DNA of 56,889 nucleotides from a virus. The notes below the pieces were generated by a model. The model did not search any database. It was not told where the DNA came from and worked only from the letters and a program-made list of their open reading frames with translations. Positions 41,414 through 48,199 of this stretch are shown here, in pieces. Location: IMG/VR virus record IMGVR_UViG_3300045049_000080, positions 1 to 56,889 of that record. One strand, given 5' to 3'. Made by a program: the position numbers and the translations under genes. Every line of letters starts with the position of its first letter. Positions within the stretch are counted from its first letter, which is position 1.

Positions 41414-41874
41414 GCGTAACTCGCTTGGTCAAAGAAGCCCAACTTCACTTTCAGCGCCGCCAGCAGATCCATTTCCTTGCCGTACTTCGCTTCAAACCGC
41501 GCCTTGTTCGGGTGACGGCTGACCAGGCCAAGAGAATCGCCGTTCTGGTGATGACCCGGATCACACAGCGGCAAAGTGAACAGGTGCCCGATACGCCGGC
41601 CGCCACGGAGGATGTGATGGACCGCAGTAGGGCGGGGCGAATGGCCGTCCAGAACGCATGCGATACATCCGTGTTCCACGATGGCATCCATCCACCTTTT
41701 CTCTTCGACAGTTGGCGCGCGCTTTCCCGGCTTGGCCTTGATCGACTTCGGCACAGCCACCACCGCATCATTCGCAGCAAACATCCGTGCTCTTGGTGCT
41801 GGTGGTGTTTCAGGTACAGCTGGAAGCTTTCGCTCGGGCTTTACCCATGCCTTACGGAAGCCGGAGCGCTTCAT
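41410..41874 (-). CDS. Ref-like RecA-dependent nuclease (HNH type)
   Basis: The 154-residue product matches the P1 Ref nuclease pattern: EEKRWMDAIVEHGCIACVLD, VHHILRGGRRIGHLFTLPLC, DPGHHQNGDS, HPNKARFEAKYGKE. Known Ref cuts DNA at RecA filaments and boosts recombination. The N-terminus is basic and disordered, as in Ref. It lies beside the ERF/exonuclease genes, which suits a recombination role. Confidence 0.75.
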   Translation of the reverse strand: MKRSGFRKAWVKPERKLPAVPETPPAPRARMFAANDAVVAVPKSIKAKPGKRAPTVEEKRWMDAIVEHGCIACVLDGHSPRPTAVHHILRGGRRIGHLFTLPLCDPGHHQNGDSLGLVSRHPNKARFEAKYGKEMDLLAALKVKLGFFDQASYA

Positions 41875-41876
41875 GG

Positions 41877-42179
41877 TCAGAAGGGCGGCGAGTCTTCGAA
41901 ACCGTCGTCGTCGCGCGTGCCGTAGGCGCGACCTGCCTGCTGCTGCCGTCCGCCGCCGAGCTTCATCTCGGCGTGCGTGCGTTGCGGCTGCTCGTCCTTC
42001 GGCTTCGGTTCGTTCAGGTAGGCCCAGCCGTCCCAGCCGACCGGCACAGCCTCCAGCTTCAGCATCGGCCCGTTCTTGGTCTGGATAACCGCGCCGATGG
42101 TCATGTACCGGCTCTTCTCGTTACCGTCGCGGTCGGTGTACTTGCCGGTGACGGCTGTGACTTCGTATTGCTTGCTCAC
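41877..42179 (-). CDS. SSB-tailed ssDNA-associated protein candidate
   Basis: The 100-residue product has an N-terminal beta-rich domain (QYEVTAVTGKYTDRDGNEKS, MLKLEAVPVGWDGWAYLNEP) and a disordered tail ending DDDGFEDSPPF. The acidic tail with terminal Pro-Phe mimics the SSB tip (DDDIPF) that recruits recombination enzymes. It is directly next to the exonuclease. A single-stranded-DNA role is inferred. Confidence 0.6.
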   Translation of the reverse strand: MSKQYEVTAVTGKYTDRDGNEKSRYMTIGAVIQTKNGPMLKLEAVPVGWDGWAYLNEPKPKDEQPQRTHAEMKLGGGRQQQAGRAYGTRDDDGFEDSPPF

Positions 42180-42817
42180 GCAGCTTTCCTTTCAGCGATG
42201 CCGCGCAGGGCGGCCAGTTTGGATTCCAGTTCGGCCAAGAACGTCTGCACCGCGTCTTCCAGCTCGCGCAGGTAAGCCATCGAAGGCTCATAGCGAACGC
42301 GGAACAGTTGCAGATCCTTCGGCATGCGCGGATCGAAGCTGACGAACTCGACCCACTTCCGTTCGGTGCAGGCGCACTGCCAGGCCATTTGCGGCAGGTA
42401 GGCTGACGGCGGTTCGCCGCGCATCAGGTACTCGATATGCGTGTGCGTCTTCGGGCACTTGATTTCCAACAGCCCGTCGTCGCCGATCAGCCCATCAGGG
42501 GAAGCGCCGGCCAACTCGATACGCGGGTGGAGCACGAAGCCGACTTCTTCGACCAGAAGGCCCGCATCCACCTCTAGCGCCAAGCGGGCGGCCGGCTCGG
42601 TTTCGGTGCCGTGCTTCATCGCGTCATTGGTGAACGACTCACCCACCATGCCGGTCAGGCGCTCGGCGATCAGTTCGCCCATGTAGGTCGCCCGGGTAGC
42701 ACTCGGCTCGCCACCGCGGCCCTTAGCGATCACGCAAGCGACCTTCGAGGCGGTAACACGGCCGGCACGGGCCGCATGCCATTCCGGAGTTCCCTGGGCG
42801 CATTGAATGACCTTCAT
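42176..42817 (-). CDS. YqaJ/lambda-type exonuclease
   Basis: The 213-residue protein has the lambda exonuclease pattern: GTPEWHAARAGRVTASKV, NDAMKHGTETEPAARLALE with Glu74, GASPDGLIGDDGLLEIKCP with Asp108, Glu118 and Lys120, and YLPQMAWQCACTERKW. It resects 5' ends to give single strands for annealing. It overlaps the ERF gene by four bases; the pair forms a two-component recombinase. Confidence 0.88.
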   Translation of the reverse strand: MKVIQCAQGTPEWHAARAGRVTASKVACVIAKGRGGEPSATRATYMGELIAERLTGMVGESFTNDAMKHGTETEPAARLALEVDAGLLVEEVGFVLHPRIELAGASPDGLIGDDGLLEIKCPKTHTHIEYLMRGEPPSAYLPQMAWQCACTERKWVEFVSFDPRMPKDLQLFRVRYEPSMAYLRELEDAVQTFLAELESKLAALRGIAERKAA

Positions 42818-43407
42818 TGCGTCACCTCTTGGCGCTTGTCGGCGTCGGCGGCAATAGCCTTCAGCTCGGAGTGATGGGGACCGAGGGCGCGGCGCTGGTC
42901 GGCGCTAAGGCCGTTCCAGTACGCCTGATACGCCTTCGTGCCCTTCTCGGCGTGGGACAGGGCCTCATCGTTCGGGCCGCCCTGGTCTTCGCCTTCCTCG
43001 GGGTCCATCGCCATCGTGGGTACGACGAACTGTTGGAATAGGGCGGTACGGAAGGCCACGGACTGCGCCTTGACAACCGCCTTATCGCCCGAATCCATCG
43101 CCTCGCCGAACACCTCGCACGAGACGTTGGAGCCGTCGTCGGCCGCGAACGTGAACGTCCCCTTCAGCACGACGAACCGCGTAGCCTTGCCTTCTCCCTT
43201 GGCGCGCTCGGTGACGGTCAGATCGGAATAGGACGGCGTAACCGTGATGCCGTGGTGAATCAGCACCACGCACATTTCGTTCATGGCCGCCTCGATGCCG
43301 CGATAGTTGACCTTCGCGCCACCCAAGTCTGCCCGGGACAGCTTGGCGATGCCCTTCGCGGAAATCTCTTTCATGGCGCCAACAAGCGCCGCGTGAATGT
43401 TGCTCAT
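42814..43407 (-). CDS. erf: ERF-family single-strand annealing protein
   Basis: The 197-residue protein has the ERF signature: YRGIEAAMNEMCVVLIHHGI, FTFAADDGSNVSCEVFGEAM, DSGDKAVVKAQSVAFRTALF and an acidic linker. The start is an ATG behind GGGAGTAGCG; four codons upstream is less likely. It anneals complementary strands during phage recombination and genome circularisation. Partner of the adjacent exonuclease. Confidence 0.88.
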   Translation of the reverse strand: MSNIHAALVGAMKEISAKGIAKLSRADLGGAKVNYRGIEAAMNEMCVVLIHHGITVTPSYSDLTVTERAKGEGKATRFVVLKGTFTFAADDGSNVSCEVFGEAMDSGDKAVVKAQSVAFRTALFQQFVVPTMAMDPEEGEDQGGPNDEALSHAEKGTKAYQAYWNGLSADQRRALGPHHSELKAIAADADKRQEVTQ

Positions 43408-43409
43408 CG

Positions 43410-43631
43410 CTACTCCCAACTCTCGTCACCGACAAACCAAGCCTTCACCCTCTGCCACAAAGAGCGCTTGGGCTGTACCGGCTGAAAGCAGTGGTACGGG
43501 TGGCGGCAGGCTTGATCGCTCTGGGCGCAGTCTCCGCAGCAGCCGGAGAAGACGCGCTCATGACGCTTCGTTGCCAGCTCTCGGTCCTCGGCGTCCTCGA
43601 TGACGGAGTGCATGTGGTGCAGAGCGTCCAT
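43410..43631 (-). CDS. Small Cys-rich early protein
   Basis: The 73-residue product contains HERVFSGCCGDCAQSDQACR and then HCFQP, a possible zinc site, and a basic C-terminus. The ATG is the fifth codon of the frame. Function unknown. Confidence 0.5.
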   Translation of the reverse strand: MDALHHMHSVIEDAEDRELATKRHERVFSGCCGDCAQSDQACRHPYHCFQPVQPKRSLWQRVKAWFVGDESWE

Positions 43632-43930
43632 CACAGCTCCCACTCTTCAGCGATCATTGAGGCGAACATCAGCCAGGCGTAGCGGACCTGCTGACGTTCA
43701 ACCTCGGTGAAATATTTCCTCTTGCGCCCGACGCTGACTTCTGAGAACGATGTGCCAGTAAGGCCCATACCCAAGCTGCTCAGGAAGCCCTCTACGAGAG
43801 AGCGTGTCTCGCCCCCGTATACTGATCCAACGCCGCAGCAAATGAACTCAACCTGGTTGAAACGGCTTTCCGTGTGTCCATCCCATAAGTTCTCATTTGC
43901 CACCTTCCAAAGAACATCGCTGATCTTCAT
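43631..43930 (-). CDS. Small early protein
   Basis: The 99-residue product reads MKISDVLWKVANENLWDG, then EFICCGVGSVYGG and YFTEVERQQVRYAWLMFAS. It resembles a small phage protein family in which ICCA/ICCGV and YAWLMF blocks occur. The start overlaps the stop of the next gene upstream. Confidence 0.5.
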   Translation of the reverse strand: MKISDVLWKVANENLWDGHTESRFNQVEFICCGVGSVYGGETRSLVEGFLSSLGMGLTGTSFSEVSVGRKRKYFTEVERQQVRYAWLMFASMIAEEWEL

Positions 43931-44082
43931 CACTTCGCCTTTCGCTGAATCGGCTTGACGTTGGATGCCTTGGACTGCGCTTGCTCTTGCCGGATGCGGT
44001 CGAACCGCTCGCGGATGTTGGTGTGATCCTTGTTCACGTAGACGAAACGCGGATCGGTCAGGGGAATGGTGGGATGGGCCAT
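43930..44082 (-). CDS. Short basic early protein
   Basis: This frame codes for 50 residues: MAHPTIPLTDPRFVYVNKDH and a basic helical end. The start lies behind GGAGGTTGAG, an excellent ribosome binding site, and it overlaps the next gene in ATGA-like fashion. The sequence looks like a conserved short phage protein. Function unknown. Confidence 0.55.
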   Translation of the reverse strand: MAHPTIPLTDPRFVYVNKDHTNIRERFDRIRQEQAQSKASNVKPIQRKAK

Positions 44083-44083
44083 C

Positions 44084-44185
44084 TCAACCTCCGCAACAAA
44101 CAATCACCGCATAGAACCCGCCACACACCAGCATCGCCATGCACTCCAGATAGAACTCGCCGAAGAAGGAGTGAAGGAGCGTCAT
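44084..44185 (-). CDS. Very short membrane protein
   Basis: A 33-residue frame, MTLLHSFFGEFYLECMAMLV followed by CGGFYAVIVCCGG, lies between two genes without other use for the space. It starts behind GAGGTGCAGCA. One membrane helix is likely. It could be a small membrane-acting peptide. Confidence 0.45.
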   Translation of the reverse strand: MTLLHSFFGEFYLECMAMLVCGGFYAVIVCCGG

Positions 44186-44194
44186 TGCTGCACC

Positions 44195-44836
44195 TCAACC
44201 AGGGAACCGCCGCGACACTTGGATGTGCCGATCCTTCACATCCGGGTGCGTCATGACGCCACGCGGGCCGTCGCGATATAGGTTGATGGCGAGGCTCAAC
44301 GCGGCGCCGAACTGAGCGCCAGACAAGCCCAACTTACCTACCGTCTCGTTATCGAACAGCGCGCGCTCGATCTTTTCGCGATCCTTGGACCACTGCTCTT
44401 TGTCCTTCCACGCCGCAGCGTCGTACTTCGACTTGAGAAGATGGCGCAGGGTTTCGGCAGCCGTGATTTGGATCGCCTGCTCGTAACCGGGGCCGATTCC
44501 GCCCATCTCGATGCTCCAGACAGAATCTCCCTTGTCCCACCGAGAAAGCCAGTCCGCAGCATCGCTGCCGTAGGTGTCGCATTCGCGTTTCTCGTCGTCC
44601 TCGGCCTCGGTGCGATAGAAGACCTCTTGGCCGTCAAGGAACAGCCCGCGAACGCGATAGCCAATACCCTTGCCGTAGAGGCGCACAGTCATCCCGGGAG
44701 CGGGCTCAATGGGTGAATCGGCGGGCACGAAGAACGACCATCCGTCATGCCGCTCAAACGACCATCCGTCGCCCCCCTTGCGGACCGACTTGATCGTTGC
44801 GTCTTCGTACTGCTCGTCGTTCGGAAAATTGCTCAT
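44195..44836 (-). CDS. Conserved early phage protein
   Basis: The 213-residue product (MSNFPNDEQYEDATIKSVRK) has an N-terminal beta part (GWSFERHDGWSFFVPADSPI) with a PGMTVRLYGKGIGYRVRGLF block, and a helical C-terminal part with WKDKEQWSKDREKIERALFD. It is common in phages of this kind but has no assigned function. Confidence 0.55.
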   Translation of the reverse strand: MSNFPNDEQYEDATIKSVRKGGDGWSFERHDGWSFFVPADSPIEPAPGMTVRLYGKGIGYRVRGLFLDGQEVFYRTEAEDDEKRECDTYGSDAADWLSRWDKGDSVWSIEMGGIGPGYEQAIQITAAETLRHLLKSKYDAAAWKDKEQWSKDREKIERALFDNETVGKLGLSGAQFGAALSLAINLYRDGPRGVMTHPDVKDRHIQVSRRFPG

Positions 44837-45009
44837 TCCTGCTCCTTCAGTTCGCGATTCGCGAATTCCGCACAGTCATCAGCACCAGCCGCCTGCTCTG
44901 CCGTCACTTCAGGGAGTGCCAACTTGCATGCTTGTCCGTACCAATTGGTGCGCTGGCGAATTTCTTCTTCGTGCTGGCGCTGCTCAGCGAGAAAGCGGGA
45001 GAGGGTCAT
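44833..45009 (-). CDS. Short helical early protein
   Basis: This 58-residue frame, MTLSRFLAEQRQHEEEIRQR to NRELKEQE, overlaps the next gene by four bases (ATGA) and is otherwise fitted between neighbours. It has an amphipathic helix and two cysteines. Function unknown. Confidence 0.5.
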   Translation of the reverse strand: MTLSRFLAEQRQHEEEIRQRTNWYGQACKLALPEVTAEQAAGADDCAEFANRELKEQE

Positions 45010-45011
45010 GG

Positions 45012-45380
45012 CTATTCCCCCGCGTGGAAGTCCGCGTACCGCTCGGCCGCCCGCTTGATCCAGCGCTGCGCCCGCTCATTGCCTGCCTTTGCTTGCTCGG
45101 AAACGATCTCCAGCAGTTCACGCAATGACGTGTCAGTCGGAGAAGCGAAGTCGTCGGAGATCACGTCAAGCACAGAAGCGTGGTTGCGCTGATAGCCCCA
45201 GCCCGGCGTGCGAACGTGAGCCATCGGGCTAATCGCCAGCGCACACACGAACTGGTCAGCAAGGCACTTCTTCTGCGCGTCGAGGCTGAATGACAGCGTC
45301 ACGTCGAAGTGCGCGCCCTCACCACCGACTCGGAGGTTGTCCGGCCAGACGGCAGCCGGAATGTCTTGATCGAAGCCCAT
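45012..45380 (-). CDS. Early phage protein
   Basis: The 122-residue product (MGFDQDIPAAVWPDNLRVGG) is followed by SLDAQKKCLADQFVCALAIS and a helical C-terminus. The start is behind GGAGAGCAGCG. No function is recognised. Confidence 0.5.
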   Translation of the reverse strand: MGFDQDIPAAVWPDNLRVGGEGAHFDVTLSFSLDAQKKCLADQFVCALAISPMAHVRTPGWGYQRNHASVLDVISDDFASPTDTSLRELLEIVSEQAKAGNERAQRWIKRAAERYADFHAGE

Positions 45381-45397
45381 CGCTGCTCTCCTGTGGG

Positions 45398-45694
45398 TTA
45401 GGCGGCGAACTCAATCGCCTGCAACTCAGAGATGCGGCGGTTGATCTCGGTGACGGCGGCTTGGAACTTGGCCGTCATCTCGCGCTTCTGCTGCTCCAGC
45501 GCCGCGATCTGCTTGGCGCGCGGATCGAAGTTGTCGGGGACTTCGACCTCCACGGTTTGCTCGCTGACGAAGAAGCGTCGCTCGTTCTCGTCAACCTTCA
45601 CGGGCCAGAGACGGGGCGCGAGTTCCATGCCGGAGTAGTCATCCTTCAGGCGCTCCTCCATGAAGAGGAAGACGGTGACTTGTTGCTTCGCCAT
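45398..45694 (-). CDS. First gene of leftward operon, conserved early protein
   Basis: The 98-residue product begins MAKQQVTVFLFMEERLKDDY behind GGAGAGCGCGA and ends in a coiled coil (RAKQIAALEQQKREMTAKFQ). It is about 30 bases downstream of the predicted pL transcription start. In lambda the first left gene is N, but there is no Arg-rich antitermination motif here. Function unknown. Confidence 0.55.
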   Translation of the reverse strand: MAKQQVTVFLFMEERLKDDYSGMELAPRLWPVKVDENERRFFVSEQTVEVEVPDNFDPRAKQIAALEQQKREMTAKFQAAVTEINRRISELQAIEFAA

Positions 45695-45731
45695 TCGCGC
45701 TCTCCTGTTGCATTGCGTTGTCGATGGGTAG

Positions 45732-45775
45732 AGTGTAGGCGCGACTAAACTTGAAAGTCAAGCGACAGCTAAACA
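45732..45775 (-). promoter_or_regulatory. pL-like promoter with two operators
   Basis: Read on the minus strand, TTGACT (45756-45761) and TACACT (45732-45737) are 18 bases apart, a good sigma70 promoter firing leftward. Two operator-like palindromes overlap it: AGTGTAG-N6-CTAAACT at 45732-45751 and AGTCAAG-N6-CTAAACA at 45756-45775, centres 24 bases apart. The same arrangement occurs at pR. Confidence 0.65.
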
Positions 45776-45785
45776 AATAAGCGCG

Positions 45786-45805
45786 TCTAGGTGAAAACAC
45801 CTAGA
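45786..45805. repeat. Perfect 8-bp inverted repeat between pL and lipoprotein gene
   Basis: TCTAGGTG and CACCTAGA surround AAAA. No T-tract follows, so it is more likely a protein site or mRNA leader hairpin for the rightward lipoprotein gene than a terminator. Confidence 0.5.
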
Positions 45806-45856
45806 TCGCTAACCGGCATGCGGGCGGCTACAGTGACTTACAGGAGGAATGATCAA

Positions 45857-46111
45857 ATGAAAACAATCGTCGCCGCGGCTTTGGCTGGCGTCTCTTTGTC
45901 AGGGTGTTTTTTCTTCTACATACCTGGCGGAGCTATTGACGCTCTGACGGGCAACAGCGGCAATGGCTGTGTCGCTGAGGGGGCGAGCGTTGGCGACCTG
46001 GTGAAGAAGGCGAACGGGAACGTCTACAAGGTTTCGTCGCTCTCCGGGCACTCCTACAAGTGCACAGACCCATCACTCCCCGTGCTTGCGACTTTGATCG
46101 AAAAGCCTTGA
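45857..46111 (+). CDS. Lipoprotein in immunity region (probable conversion or exclusion factor)
   Basis: The 84-residue protein has a signal peptide and lipobox LSGC (Cys17) followed by FFFYIPGGAIDA and a small Cys-containing domain (NGCVAEG, SYKC). The start is fixed by CAGGAGGAATGATCAA, one of the strongest ribosome binding sites in the window. Its place beside pL and opposite to the left operon suits a gene expressed in the lysogen. Small phage lipoproteins often block superinfection; that is inferred. Confidence 0.7.
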   Translation: MKTIVAAALAGVSLSGCFFFYIPGGAIDALTGNSGNGCVAEGASVGDLVKKANGNVYKVSSLSGHSYKCTDPSLPVLATLIEKP

Positions 46112-46292
46112 GGTATTCGGCCTGGCGCTCGCTGAAGGCCTTCGCGCTCCTCGCTCAATTTGCACGCCATCGCTGCACAAACGCACAAGTCTGGCTCACG
46201 CCCTGAGCCATAACACAACTACATTGAGTTACAGGCGAGGGCGGCATGCTGGATGCCCCCAGGTAAAACCAACAAGAGCGGGGTACAGAGCT

Positions 46293-46715
46293 ATGCCGTG
46301 GGCGAAGGATTCGTTGCGCATCCGCACGAGGATGCTGGATCAGAAGGTGCTTGGGGCGACGGTGACGGGCTACCTGACCCTCGCCTCCTCAGCCGAGATG
46401 CGAAAACGCATCGTCGAACGTATGGATGAGACCGGCGCCCTGGCCGTCGTCCTCGACATGCGCGGCACCGTCCACGTGATGGACAATGAAGACTGGCAGA
46501 GGATCATAGACACGCGCGACCTAGCGTTTCCTATGCCTGTCCCGGTCGCGATGATCGTGTCAGAGGCCGAAGAGGAAAAGGTCCGCGCGATGGCGGCAGC
46601 TATGAGCGGCTTCGGGCACTTGCGTGGGGTTTTTCGGGAGCTTCCGCCCGCCGTGGACTGGGCTCGGCGGTGGGCTGGGAACTGGGTGGACTTGCCGAAG
46701 GCCGGCCTCTCTTGA
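46293..46715 (+). CDS. Immunity-region protein of unknown function
   Basis: The 140-residue product has VTGYLTLASSAEMRKRIVER and ALAVVLDMRGTVHVMDNEDW, an alpha/beta pattern that recalls STAS/SpoIIAA domains. Its last 116 bases are antisense to the repressor gene tail. Possibly expressed in the lysogen with the lipoprotein. The STAS comparison is weak. Confidence 0.5.
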   Translation: MPWAKDSLRIRTRMLDQKVLGATVTGYLTLASSAEMRKRIVERMDETGALAVVLDMRGTVHVMDNEDWQRIIDTRDLAFPMPVPVAMIVSEAEEEKVRAMAAAMSGFGHLRGVFRELPPAVDWARRWAGNWVDLPKAGLS

Positions 46716-47088
46716 GCAAGAGGTAGCTTAGGTACTCGTCAAGTTCTGACGTCAGTTCAAGGCGGAGGGCTGGCGGACGGATGTCACTCAGGCGTCGCGC
46801 CAAGATCGCTGCCTGCTTTGTTATCCCTTCCGGCGTTGTGACTTCTTCGGACTGATCTTTCAAAAAGTAGTCGTCTGGAAGGTTGAACCGGCGCGCCATT
46901 GCGACCGCCGAATCCTCACCAAAGGCTACAACGCCCTTGAGAACTTGGCTCAAGTAGCTTTTGTCTAGAGGCCTCTCCGAGTGCCTGACATTGGCGGCAT
47001 AGGTCACCGCTCGCGTCTGCCAGCCGCGCTCTTCCCCAAACTTTTCTTTCAGCCACGCTTTGAAGCGCTGGCGCCGCTGCTCGTCCAT
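46600..47088 (-). CDS. CI-like repressor without peptidase domain
   Basis: The 162-residue protein has an HTH (LDKSYLSQVLKGVVAFGEDS, VAMARRFNLPDDYFLKD) of the XRE/CI type. The C-terminus (about 100-162) is helical and then Pro/Ser/Arg-rich; no S24/LexA-type Ser-Lys peptidase is present, so RecA-driven self-cleavage should be impossible. The ATG lies inside the weakest of three upstream operators. It is divergent from the Cro-like gene, the usual repressor/Cro arrangement. Confidence 0.75.
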   Translation of the reverse strand: MDEQRRQRFKAWLKEKFGEERGWQTRAVTYAANVRHSERPLDKSYLSQVLKGVVAFGEDSAVAMARRFNLPDDYFLKDQSEEVTTPEGITKQAAILARRLSDIRPPALRLELTSELDEYLSYLLLKRGRPSASPPSSQPTAEPSPRRAEAPEKPHASARSRS

Positions 47089-47154
47089 TAAGTCAATCCT
47101 AAACACAATAAATTTAGGACCGGCTTGACTTGGAAGTGTAGGCAAGCCTAAACT
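47086..47154 (+). promoter_or_regulatory. pR-like promoter with three operators
   Basis: TTGACT (47125-47130) and TAAACT (47149-47154) with an 18-base spacer form a rightward promoter. Operator-like palindromes are AGTGTAG-N6-CTAAACT (47135-47154), AATTTAG-N6-CTTGACT (47111-47130) and a weaker CATTAAG-N6-CTAAACA (47086-47105). The first is identical in its arms and spacing to the site at pL. Spacing is 24-25 bases. Confidence 0.65.
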
Positions 47155-47161
47155 ATGGCCC

Positions 47162-47455
47162 ATGAAGTTCTCCGCATGGGTCGAAGAAGAAGAGGGGCGC
47201 GGCGCGATGCTCGCTGCGCACTTCGATGTGACGCCTTCAGCCATTTCCCAATGGAAGAAGAACGGCGTCCCGAAGGACAACATGTTGGAGGTGCGTCGGC
47301 TTTCTGACGGCCGCGTCTCTCTGGAAGAGATGCTTGCCAAGGAAGACGAACCAAGTGTTCCCGCCTTCGACCCAATCGAAGACCACCGCAAGGTTGACGT
47401 TGGCGTGATCGACACCGGCATGGGTGTAGAGCCCGGCCGCAGGGCGGGGGAGTAG
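47162..47455 (+). CDS. Cro-like regulator (leaderless)
   Basis: The 97-residue protein contains a Cro/YdaS HTH: AAHFDVTPSAISQWKKNGVP followed by MLEVRRLSDGRVSLEEML. It is divergent from the repressor. The ATG is only seven bases after the -10 box, so the mRNA would begin at or next to the start codon, and no ribosome binding site fits. It would compete for the operators and favour lytic growth. Confidence 0.75.
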   Translation: MKFSAWVEEEEGRGAMLAAHFDVTPSAISQWKKNGVPKDNMLEVRRLSDGRVSLEEMLAKEDEPSVPAFDPIEDHRKVDVGVIDTGMGVEPGRRAGE

Positions 47456-47458
47456 CGC

Positions 47459-47707
47459 ATGCAAGCCACTTGGCACGCGCCCATCGCTCAAGCTGCCACG
47501 GTTGATCTGCCACGCGGGCAACAAGCGGTGCTTGATTTCATCTGCGAGTTCAAGCGCAACAAGGGCTATCCGCCGACGCGCGCCGAAATCGCCATTGGTC
47601 TCAAGTTCAAGTCCGCCAACGCCGCCGAAGAGCACCTGCAAGCGCTGGCCCGCAAGGGGGTCATCCGGCTTGAGCGAGGCATCTCGCGCGGAATCGTCGT
47701 GCTGTAG
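47459..47707 (+). CDS. Free-standing LexA-type DNA-binding domain
   Basis: The 82-residue protein equals the N-terminal domain of Lex[62 protein letters not shown]. coli LexA has the same [22 protein letters not shown] and SRGI blocks, and this protein stops right at the LexA hinge, without the Ser/Lys peptidase. The recognition-helix residues (SANAAEEH) are kept. It may bind SOS boxes of host or phage without being cleavable. It lies next to Cro in the first early transcript. Confidence 0.8.
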   Translation: MQATWHAPIAQAATVDLPRGQQAVLDFICEFKRNKGYPPTRAEIAIGLKFKSANAAEEHLQALARKGVIRLERGISRGIVVL

Positions 47708-47722
47708 CTGAAGGAGTAGCGC

Positions 47723-47866
47723 ATGGCTGTCTACCCATCCGACGACTGGGACGAAGAAGAAGCCTTGGGCTTCGTTGCTCACCGTCCGCTTGAGCAAGTC
47801 AAGCCGCGCGAGTGGGTACAGCCGGAGCGGCGACAGACCGAGCCGCAAGACGACAAGGAGCAGTGA
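47723..47866 (+). CDS. Small acidic early protein
   Basis: The 47-residue frame, MAVYPSDDWDEEEALGFVAH and on, is very acidic at the N-terminus. It starts behind GAAGGAGTAGCGC, the same leader as several other early genes, and abuts the next GTG start. Function unknown. Confidence 0.5.
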   Translation: MAVYPSDDWDEEEALGFVAHRPLEQVKPREWVQPERRQTEPQDDKEQ

Positions 47867-48199
47867 GTGTTCTTCTTCAAACGCATGCGTGCCTGTGAAA
47901 CATGCGGTGTGGCCTATGAGCCGCCGACCTCCGGCATGGCCGCTGACTGGGCGCATCTCTGTCCGACCCATCGCGAGCCGGCTATGGATGAGGCCTATCG
48001 CAAGCGCCGTGTCGCCGATTGGGCGCAGCTCCATTGGGTGCGCCTCGAAAAGCAAATGAAAGAAGAATTGGCGGCGATGCCTCGTGCCGCGAACAACACG
48101 CATCTCGCTGATTTGTTCAAGGCTCAACAGGCCGCGATGCAAAACAGCGCCTTGGCGAATATCGGCGCCGCCGCCGTGAACTTGTTCAACGGCTACTGA
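47867..48199 (+). CDS. Small early protein with CxxC
   Basis: The 110-residue product starts at a GTG directly after the previous stop. It has CETCGVAYEPPTSG, then HLCPTH, a zinc-like cluster, and a helical remainder. Its end overlaps the convergent gene by seven bases. Function unknown. Confidence 0.5.
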   Translation: MFFFKRMRACETCGVAYEPPTSGMAADWAHLCPTHREPAMDEAYRKRRVADWAQLHWVRLEKQMKEELAAMPRAANNTHLADLFKAQQAAMQNSALANIGAAAVNLFNGY

